This document shows positions 8,044-13,767 of a stretch of 13,767 nucleotides of DNA, in pieces. The translations under genes and the position numbers were made by a program. Position 1 is the first letter of the stretch. Each line of letters opens with the position of its first letter. Below the pieces are notes generated by a model that made no database searches, was not told where the DNA came from, and saw only the letters and a program-made list of their open reading frames with translations. Source of the stretch: Lutibacter sp. UBA4458 (GTDB lineage Bacteria > Bacteroidota > Bacteroidia > Flavobacteriales > Flavobacteriaceae); the NCBI GenBank assembly GCA_002390165.1, contig DGOU01000192.1, positions 9,878-23,644 of the forward strand. The letters are read 5' to 3'.

Positions 8044-9186
8044 ATGAAAAATTATATAATAAATACACTATACTTAATTTCAATTTTTACAGTATTGGTT
8101 TCTTGTAATGAATCAAAACCAACAGATAAAAATGAAAAAACGGCGTTGGAAACTGCTGATTTAATTGAAATAACAAAACCTCAATTTGAAACAGCAAAAA
8201 TGGAGTTAGGAAATGTTTCCTTACAAAAATTTAATGAAACCATACAAACAAATGGCATGGTTGATGTTCCACCAGCTAATAAAGCAAAAGTGAGTGCTAT
8301 TATGGGCGGTTACATTAAAACATCTCCTTTATTAGTAGGTAATAAAGTAAAAAAAGGACAACTACTTTTAACTATTGAAAATCCTGATTTTATTGAAATA
8401 CAGCAAAATTATTTAGAAGTATCTCAAAAATTGAATTATTTAAAAAGCGAATACAATCGACAAAAAACATTATTTGCTGAAAAAATATCCTCTCAAAGAA
8501 ATTTTTTAAAAACAGAAAGCGATTATAAAAGTGCTTTGGCTTTGCATAATGGATTAACTCAAAAGTTAAGGTTAATGAATATAAATGCATCAAATATTAA
8601 AACTGGTAATATAACTTCAATAATACCAGTTTATGCTCCAATTAAAGGAAGTATTACTTTAATTAATGCTAGTGTTGGGAAATTTATGAACGCTTCAGAT
8701 GTGTTACTAGAAATTATAAATGATGAACACAAACACCTTGAATTAGTTGTATTTGAAAAAGACGTTTTAAAAATTAAAAAAGGCCAAAATATTCAATTTA
8801 AAATACCTGAAAATTCAGATAAAATTTATAGTGCTGAAGTGCATTTAATAGGGAAATCTATTGATGAAATAACTAGAACTGCAAAAGTTCATGGGCATTT
8901 AAAAAATGAAAATGAACCATTTTTAGTTGGCATGTTTGTTGAAGCTCAAATTTTAGTTAATTCGGTTGAAAAAATAGCTTTACCTACAAGTGCATTATTG
9001 GAAGATAATGGAAACTTTTATATTTTAGTTCTTAAAGAAGAAAATGATATTACTCTAAATTTTGAAAAAGTTAAAGTTAAAATAGGTTTAAAATCAGAAA
9101 ACTGGATGGAAATAATTGATGAGAATTCAACCTTGCAAAACAGAAAAGTATTAACCAGTGGTGCTTTTCTACCTAAAAAAGAATAA
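8044..9186 (+). CDS. czcB: RND efflux periplasmic adaptor lipoprotein (CzcB/CusB-like)
   Basis: A 380-residue membrane fusion protein linking the RND pump to the outer-membrane channel. The N-terminus is a lipoprotein signal with lipobox LVSC, giving lipidated Cys21. The first half of the lipoyl/barrel-sandwich domain is at about 83-112 (SAIMGGYIKTSPLLVGNKVKKGQLLLTIENPDF is split around position 100), followed by a helical hairpin at about 115-180. The second lipoyl half is at about 193-224 (VYAPIKGSITLINASVGKFM). A beta-barrel follows from about 230 and a membrane-proximal domain from about 310, containing IALPTSALL. The length is typical of adaptors that lack both the N-terminal heavy-metal-binding domain and a CusF-like domain. 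The ATG is 3 nt after the czcA-OMF stop, so translation is probably coupled. There is no clear Shine-Dalgarno sequence. The family assignment is firm; the metal specificity is not visible here. Confidence 0.9.
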   Translation: MKNYIINTLYLISIFTVLVSCNESKPTDKNEKTALETADLIEITKPQFETAKMELGNVSLQKFNETIQTNGMVDVPPANKAKVSAIMGGYIKTSPLLVGNKVKKGQLLLTIENPDFIEIQQNYLEVSQKLNYLKSEYNRQKTLFAEKISSQRNFLKTESDYKSALALHNGLTQKLRLMNINASNIKTGNITSIIPVYAPIKGSITLINASVGKFMNASDVLLEIINDEHKHLELVVFEKDVLKIKKGQNIQFKIPENSDKIYSAEVHLIGKSIDEITRTAKVHGHLKNENEPFLVGMFVEAQILVNSVEKIALPTSALLEDNGNFYILVLKEENDITLNFEKVKVKIGLKSENWMEIIDENSTLQNRKVLTSGAFLPKKE

Positions 9187-9198
9187 TTTTTATTCTTT
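9178..9198 (+). terminator. Weak AT-rich terminator-like hairpin after the adaptor gene
   Basis: AAAGAATAA (9178-9186) and TTATTCTTT (9190-9198) form a 9-bp inverted repeat around a TTT loop. The left arm overlaps the adaptor's last codons and stop. With only one G-C pair and no strong T run it would be a weak terminator, so some read-through into the prohibitin gene is possible. Confidence 0.3.
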
Positions 9199-9262
9199 AC
9201 AATAAGTAATTTGTAATTTGAGTTTTGTATTTTTAACAACTAATTTAAAAAAGAACTATAAA

Positions 9263-10093
9263 ATGAGTAGTCAACAGCAAATGCAATTACCAAAATCTAT
9301 TATACCTATTATTTTTTTAGTTATAATTGGTTTAATTTTTATTTCGAAATCAACTGTTAATATTGACGCTGGTGAAGCTGGTGTTTTATGGAAACGGTTT
9401 GCCGGAGGAGTTGTAACCGATCAGCCTCCTTTAGGGGAAGGATTTCATATTGTTGCACCTTGGAATACAGTTACCGTATATGAAGTTAGACAACAAGAAT
9501 TATTTGAAAAAATGAAAGTTTTATCTTCAAACGGATTAGATATTCTATTAGAAGTTTCTGCTTGGTATCAGCCAAAATATAATGAATTAGGAAAATTACA
9601 CCAGGAAAGGGGAGAACAATATGTTGAAAGAGTGATTATGCCGGCTATGCGATCAGCAGCTAGAAGTGTGGTTGGACGTTATACTCCGGAACAATTATAC
9701 GCAAGTAAAAGAGATATCATACAGCTAGAAATATTCGATGAAACTAAGGCAATATTAGACAGCCAATTTATACAATTAAATGAAGCTTTAGTAAGAGACG
9801 TGACTTTGCCTCCAACAATAAAAGATGCCATTGAACGTAAATTAAAGCAAGAACAAGAATCTTTAGAATATAAATTTAGAATTGAAAAAGCACAAAAAGA
9901 AGCTGAACGCCAAGTTATTGAAGCAAAAGGTAAAGCAGATGCAAACCGTATTTTAAGTGCGTCACTAACAGAAAAAATCCTTCAGGATAAAGGTATTGAT
10001 GCAACTATTCAATTATCTAATTCCCCTAATAGTAAGGTAATTGTTATTGGTAGTGGAAAATCTGGAATGCCAATTATTTTAGGAAATCAATAA
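9263..10093 (+). CDS. Prohibitin/SPFH (band 7) family membrane protein
   Basis: A 276-residue SPFH-domain protein of the prohibitin group, which form large ring assemblies on the inner membrane and influence membrane organisation and protease activity. A short polar N-terminus leads into one membrane helix (about 12-28). The SPFH domain follows from VNIDAGEAGVLWKRFAGG (32-49) through EGFHIVAPWNTV and the conserved YVERVIMPAMRSAARSVVGRYTPEQLY (120-146, in parts). A charged, probably coiled-coil helix lies at about 187-230 (KLKQEQESLEYKFR, then EKAQKEAERQ), and a glycine-rich tail ends in IILGNQ. The ATG at 9263 is chosen. An in-frame TTG at 9218 would add 15 residues with no family resemblance and sits in the intergenic AT-rich stretch. 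It begins 76 nt after the adaptor gene on the same strand and may have its own promoter, though none is clear. No functional link to metal efflux is evident. Confidence 0.9.
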   Translation: MSSQQQMQLPKSIIPIIFLVIIGLIFISKSTVNIDAGEAGVLWKRFAGGVVTDQPPLGEGFHIVAPWNTVTVYEVRQQELFEKMKVLSSNGLDILLEVSAWYQPKYNELGKLHQERGEQYVERVIMPAMRSAARSVVGRYTPEQLYASKRDIIQLEIFDETKAILDSQFIQLNEALVRDVTLPPTIKDAIERKLKQEQESLEYKFRIEKAQKEAERQVIEAKGKADANRILSASLTEKILQDKGIDATIQLSNSPNSKVIVIGSGKSGMPIILGNQ

Positions 10094-10113
10094 AATAGAA
10101 TTTTATTTATAAC

Positions 10114-10142
10114 AAAAAGCCAACTAATTGTTGGCTTTTTTT
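10114..10142. terminator. Bidirectional terminator between converging genes
   Basis: AAAAAGCCAAC (10114-10124) and GTTGGCTTTTT (10130-10140) make an 11-bp stem around TAATT, with T runs on either strand when read outward. It serves the prohibitin gene from the left (stop at 10091-10093). It also serves the glycerate kinase operon from the right, whose TAG stop (10124-10126 on the minus strand) lies at the edge of the loop, so the stem overlaps that gene's last codons. Confidence 0.88.
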
Positions 10143-11257
10143 ATGTTTTTTAATTGCTTATAAATTATTTCTTCTACAAAATACTTTGCGTTTTCCATAG
10201 CTTCATCGGTAGAAACATTTAATTCCATTATAGAATTTAGAGCTATAGGTTTTAAATTATCCATTACTTGTTGTTTATCTTTTATTATTCCTGCAACAAT
10301 ACAAACAGGAATATTAAAAACTTTAGCTTTTTCACAAACTCCTTTAACCACTTTTCCTTCTAAGGTTTGTTTATCAACACTTCCTTCGCCTGTAATAATT
10401 AAATCAATATTTTGTTTAAGATACTTATTAAAGTTAGTTTGCTCAAACATAAAGTCAATTCCGGATATCAACTTTGCATTTAAAAAAGATAAAGCTCCAG
10501 CACCTAAACCACCAGCAGCTCCTGAGCCTTCAATATTTGCTATATTTTTATTTAAATATTTTTTAACCTGAGTGTCAAAATTTAGTAATCCTTCTTCTAA
10601 AATTTCAATCTCTTTTTTATTTGCTCCTTTTTGTTTTGCATATACATAAGCAGCTCCATTTTTACCATATAACGGATTTTTAACATCACAAATTACCTTA
10701 AAATTGATATCGCTCAAATTATATTTTAAGGATTTTGATGAAATTTTGGTAATGTTTATTAACTCTTTTCCAATTGGTTTTATTTTTAAATTGCTACTAT
10801 TAAAAAACTTATATCCTAAAGCAGTCGCCATTCCTATTCCAGCATCATTTGTAGCACTACCACCTATAAAAAGAACTATATTTTTAAATCCTTTTTCAAT
10901 AGCATCTGCAATTAATTCTCCAGTGCCAAAAGTTGTGGTGTAAAAACAATTTTGTTGCTCTTTTTTTAATAATTGAAGTCCAGATGCATTAGACATTTCA
11001 ATAAACGCCGTGTCTTTTGATGTTTTGTAACTAGAAACAATAGTTTCAAAAATTGGGTTTTTAACTTTAACTGAAACTGTTTTTAGTTTAAAATAATTTT
11101 GTAAAATAGTTAATGTCCCTTCTCCACCATCTGCTAAAGGATGTTTAATACATGTTATAGAAGAATCAAATTTTTTTAATCCTTTTTCTACTGCGTTACA
11201 CACTTCTTGAGCTGAAAGCGAACCTTTAAATTTATCTGGAGCAATAATTACTTTCAT
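10124..11257 (-). CDS. Glycerate kinase (GlxK/GarK family)
   Basis: A 377-residue cytoplasmic glycerate kinase that phosphorylates D-glycerate with ATP, giving 2-phosphoglycerate in enzymes of this family, an entry to lower glycolysis. The start is diagnostic: MKVIIAPDKFKGSLSA. Further family motifs are PLADGGEG (40-47), GGSATNDAG (132-139 region), GSGAAGGLGAGAL (244 on) and TGEGSVDKQTLEGK (309-322). Length matches the family (about 380). The ATG at 11257 is preferred over one at 11281, which would add eight unrelated residues and overlap the upstream gene by 20 nt; with the chosen start the gap is 4 nt. It is the last gene of a three-gene operon after a symporter and a GH13 phosphorylase, which suggests that its glycerate comes from cleavage of a glycerate glucoside. 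The stop lies inside the shared terminator hairpin. Confidence 0.93.
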   Translation of the reverse strand: MKVIIAPDKFKGSLSAQEVCNAVEKGLKKFDSSITCIKHPLADGGEGTLTILQNYFKLKTVSVKVKNPIFETIVSSYKTSKDTAFIEMSNASGLQLLKKEQQNCFYTTTFGTGELIADAIEKGFKNIVLFIGGSATNDAGIGMATALGYKFFNSSNLKIKPIGKELINITKISSKSLKYNLSDINFKVICDVKNPLYGKNGAAYVYAKQKGANKKEIEILEEGLLNFDTQVKKYLNKNIANIEGSGAAGGLGAGALSFLNAKLISGIDFMFEQTNFNKYLKQNIDLIITGEGSVDKQTLEGKVVKGVCEKAKVFNIPVCIVAGIIKDKQQVMDNLKPIALNSIMELNVSTDEAMENAKYFVEEIIYKQLKNIKKANN

Positions 11258-11261
11258 ACTT

Positions 11262-12953
11262 TTATGATTTATACCAAACAAAATTATAAGGTTTAATTTG
11301 CCAAGTATCTTCTTTCAACTTCTTATCATTTAATAAATTACTTACATTTTTAGCTAAAGCATTCATTTTTATTAATTGATTGCTAAAATTAAAAACCGCA
11401 TAAATAATTTCATTATTAAATTGCCTTTTTATGACAAAAATTTTATGATTCTCTTTACTGAAATAGGTAGCACTACCAAATGGATTAAATGCTTTTTCGG
11501 TGGTTCGTATATTTAATAATTTTTTGTAATTAGAATAGATTTTATTTCTTAAAGATTTTTTATCATTAAGTTCAAGTTCAAGTGTATCAAAATCTAGTTT
11601 TTCTCTATTTATTCTTCTATTAATCCCTGATTTTTCAACACCTTCATAATAATTTTGTGAGCCAATTAATGAGTGTATATAAATTCCAGGTATTCCAGGA
11701 ACTGCTAACATTACTGCTTGTGTAAGTAACATTTTATTTACTCTAGTAGCATCATCTTCTTTTTCATTGCTTAAAATATCCATATAATTGCAATTCAATT
11801 CATAAGGCGATTGAGAACCATCTTCATTATTTTTATAGGATACTTTTCCGTTATGTTTTAACGTCCAAGTTGCTAATTCATCAATTTCATTATCTGAAAT
11901 TATATTTTGCAATGGTCTAATTCCAACACCATCATGGCTAGCTGTAAAATTAAAAAAACAAACTTTTTTACTAGGTAATTTAAGTGAAGTTGCCCAATTG
12001 GTAAGTGTTTCTACATTGTTTTTCATTATGGAATATACAAGAAGTGGAGCCAAGGTGAAGTTATACACTAAATCTGCCTCATTTTTACCATCACCAAAGT
12101 AAGAGATGTTTTCAAGATGAGGAACATTGGTTTCTGTAATAAAATGTATATTTTTGGTTATAGAGGTTATAATTTTTTTGTAAAGTTGAATTATAATATG
12201 GGTTTCAGGTAAATGAATACAGCTTGTTCCAATGGTTTTCCATAAAAAAGCTACTGCATCAAACCTAATAAATTTAGCTTGTTTACTAACGTAAAATAGG
12301 AGCACTTCCAATATTTTTATAAAAACTTTAGGAGAAGAAAAATTCAAATCTACTTGATCTTCACTAAAAGTAGTCCATATATGTTTTTCTAAACCTTTTG
12401 AATCTTTAAATTCTGTTAATAAAGGTAAAGCTCTGGGGCGTACTACTTTTGATAAATCTACATTAGGATTTACATTTATAAAAAAATCTTCAAAACCTTT
12501 TTCATTATTTAAATAGGATTTAAACCATTTTGATGATTTTGACATATGATTAATCACTCCATCAAACATTAAATTACTATTATCTGCAATCGTTTTAACA
12601 TCATCCCAGTTTCCAAAGTTAGGATTTACTTCAAAATAATCAGCTATTGAAAAACCATCATCGGAAGTATAAGGGTAAAACGGAAGAAGATGTGTAGTGT
12701 TTATTTCAGGCAAACAATATTTAACAATAAATTTATTTAATGTTTGCAAATGCGAATTTTCTTTTTGTTGAATATTATCGCCATACGTAATTAAAATTAC
12801 ATCTTTTTCAGATAGTTTTGTTTCATTATAATTGTTTGAATTACCATATTTTTCAAGCAATTCTTCCACTTTTTCAATAACCCAATCCGATTTATCTCCG
12901 TATAAGCTTTGTAAAGATGTTTTAAGTTCGCTGTTTGGTAAATTAATTTTCAT
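11262..12953 (-). CDS. GH13_18-like sugar phosphorylase, probably glucosylglycerate phosphorylase
   Basis: A 563-residue alpha-amylase-superfamily enzyme of the sucrose phosphorylase type (GH13 subfamily 18). The (beta/alpha)8 motifs are in order: LLPFYPYTSDDGFSIADY (89-106), DGVINH (131-136), FIRFDAVAFLWK with nucleophile Asp232, ITETN with acid/base Glu274, and FTASHDGVG with His340 and stabilising Asp341. The stretch GTSCIHLPETH after the nucleophile is close to the YcjM/sucrose-phosphorylase-like group. There is no signal peptide, so the enzyme is cytoplasmic, as expected for a phosphorylase that conserves energy as glucose 1-phosphate. Known activities in this subfamily include sucrose, sucrose 6F-phosphate, glucosylglycerol and glucosylglycerate phosphorolysis. 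The adjacent glycerate kinase (4 nt downstream) favours glucosylglycerate. It lies 20 nt after the symporter gene. Sucrose is a less likely substrate, since no fructokinase is present. The exact substrate is inferred from context. Confidence 0.85.
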   Translation of the reverse strand: MKINLPNSELKTSLQSLYGDKSDWVIEKVEELLEKYGNSNNYNETKLSEKDVILITYGDNIQQKENSHLQTLNKFIVKYCLPEINTTHLLPFYPYTSDDGFSIADYFEVNPNFGNWDDVKTIADNSNLMFDGVINHMSKSSKWFKSYLNNEKGFEDFFINVNPNVDLSKVVRPRALPLLTEFKDSKGLEKHIWTTFSEDQVDLNFSSPKVFIKILEVLLFYVSKQAKFIRFDAVAFLWKTIGTSCIHLPETHIIIQLYKKIITSITKNIHFITETNVPHLENISYFGDGKNEADLVYNFTLAPLLVYSIMKNNVETLTNWATSLKLPSKKVCFFNFTASHDGVGIRPLQNIISDNEIDELATWTLKHNGKVSYKNNEDGSQSPYELNCNYMDILSNEKEDDATRVNKMLLTQAVMLAVPGIPGIYIHSLIGSQNYYEGVEKSGINRRINREKLDFDTLELELNDKKSLRNKIYSNYKKLLNIRTTEKAFNPFGSATYFSKENHKIFVIKRQFNNEIIYAVFNFSNQLIKMNALAKNVSNLLNDKKLKEDTWQIKPYNFVWYKS

Positions 12954-12973
12954 TTTAGAGTTCTGTTAACGGT

Positions 12974-13767
12974 TTAAAAATTACTTAAAATTGTAGGTAA
13001 ATAATAGCTGAATATTAGAATAGCAATAAAAAACAAAAATAAAATAGCTACTTCCTTTTTAAGGAAATCAGATTTTTTTACTGTAAATAAATTTGATGAA
13101 ATTGTTTTAACTTTAACACTACTTGTTAAGGCTGTAACCGCATAGGCTACCACCAAAGCAATAACCACACCAGTAAAATTAAGCCATATCCAAAATACAT
13201 CGAAACCTAAATCTATATGAAACATTTCTTGCATAGTTTTAGAAAAAATCAGGTTAATTAAAACTGCTATAATTATACCTGCATTCATACCGATATGATT
13301 TACTTTTTTAGAGAAAAATGCTAAAACAAAAGTTACTAAAACTGGACCATAAAAAACAGAACCAATTGCATTTATAATTTCAATTACAGCACTATTACTT
13401 CCTCCAAAAAGAAAAGAACTTGCAATACAAACAAGACCCCAAAAAACAACAGATATTTTTGAGATATACATATATTTTTTTTGAGATAATTTTTTTTCTC
13501 CTCTATTAAAAAAGTCTTCCACGGTTACTGCAGAAAGTGAGTTAACTGTTGAACTTAACGAGGACATTGCGGCGGATAAAATACCTATCATTAAAATACC
13601 TATTAATCCATTAGGTAAATATTTTATTATAAACACAGGAACCATTAAATCTGCTTTTAGACCATATTGTGCATATTCAGCAGGAAAATATTTTTGTGTT
13701 GTAATAGCAATTTGATGTAAAAAATCAGGAGCCAATGTAACTAAACTACCAATTATAAGTCCCATTA
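12974..13767 (-). CDS. Sodium/solute symporter (SSS family), C-terminal part
   Basis: The C-terminal 263 or more residues of a sodium:solute symporter. The reading frame is open to the window edge and the N-terminal half lies beyond it, so the ATG near 13765 is not the real start. About six to seven hydrophobic helices are visible. The most diagnostic stretch is LPNGLIGILMIGILSAAMSS followed by LSSTVNSLSAVTVEDFF (about 50-86 of the visible part), the SSS helix whose small and serine residues contribute to the sodium site. The last helix (about 238-260) ends IFSYYLPTILSNF. The full family is usually 500-600 residues. It is the first visible gene of the minus-strand operon, 20 nt before the phosphorylase, and is the natural candidate importer of the glucoside. 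SSS members carry sugars, inositol, sialic acid, amino acids and other solutes, so the substrate is not readable from this part alone. Confidence 0.88.
   Translation of the reverse strand, partial: MGLIIGSLVTLAPDFLHQIAITTQKYFPAEYAQYGLKADLMVPVFIIKYLPNGLIGILMIGILSAAMSSLSSTVNSLSAVTVEDFFNRGEKKLSQKKYMYISKISVVFWGLVCIASSFLFGGSNSAVIEIINAIGSVFYGPVLVTFVLAFFSKKVNHIGMNAGIIIAVLINLIFSKTMQEMFHIDLGFDVFWIWLNFTGVVIALVVAYAVTALTSSVKVKTISSNLFTVKKSDFLKKEVAILFLFFIAILIFSYYLPTILSNF

Noticed and set aside
9018..9239. Minus-strand frame overlapping the end of the adaptor gene and the gap (and another at 8390-8593)
   Set aside because: Mostly antisense to the adaptor, rich in Phe/Ile/Ser/Lys as expected for AT-rich noise, and without family features.
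9218..9262. TTG upstream extension of the prohibitin gene
   Set aside because: The extra 15 residues precede a normal ATG start (MSSQQQ) and its membrane helix, and do not resemble the family.
10704..10943. Plus-strand frame of 79 codons within the glycerate kinase gene
   Set aside because: It is antisense to the conserved GGSATNDAG region of the kinase; its hydrophobic composition is only the reverse reading of that gene.
1..13767. Possible CRISPR array, tRNA/rRNA, insertion sequence or prophage
   Set aside because: No regularly spaced repeats, cloverleaf-like sequence, transposase, integrase or terminal inverted repeats were found on reading through both strands.

Overview
The window is very AT-rich, has dense genes and few Shine-Dalgarno sequences, and carries TAnnTTTG-type -7 boxes. 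Together with the gene families present (CzcA fused to an outer-membrane channel, membrane VWA-like protein, FabG, SucD), this points to a Bacteroidota genome, most likely a flavobacterium. A Na+/solute symporter in a putative compatible-solute operon would suit a marine or brackish lifestyle, but that is inference.

Layout, left to right. (1) 1-302: the 3' end of sucD and a strong hairpin terminator. (2) 343-3126, plus strand: fabG followed 12 nt later by a large membrane-anchored VWA-like protein that probably starts at TTG. (3) 3251-9186, plus strand: a heavy-metal efflux cluster. It consists of a small His-rich exported or membrane protein, a 1443-residue CzcA/CusA-type RND pump whose C-terminus is fused to a TolC-like outer-membrane factor, and a lipoprotein periplasmic adaptor starting 3 nt after the fusion's stop codon. 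All three layers of a tripartite efflux system are therefore encoded by two cistrons. (4) 9263-10093, plus strand: a prohibitin/SPFH membrane protein. (5) 10114-10142: a bidirectional terminator between converging transcription units. (6) 13767-10124, minus strand: a tight three-gene operon of a sodium/solute symporter (N-terminus beyond the window), a GH13 subfamily 18-like sugar phosphorylase and glycerate kinase.

Two points stand out. The minus-strand operon reads as a complete short pathway: uptake of a glycerate glucoside (probably glucosylglycerate), phosphorolysis to glucose 1-phosphate and glycerate, then phosphorylation of glycerate for lower glycolysis. The CzcA-OMF fusion contains an internal signal-peptide-like segment right at the joint, preceded by an in-frame GTG and an A7-G-A8 tract. 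This raises the question of how one polypeptide supplies both an inner-membrane pump and an outer-membrane channel. No tRNA, rRNA, CRISPR array, insertion sequence or phage gene was seen, and no stretch longer than 300 bases lacks a gene.
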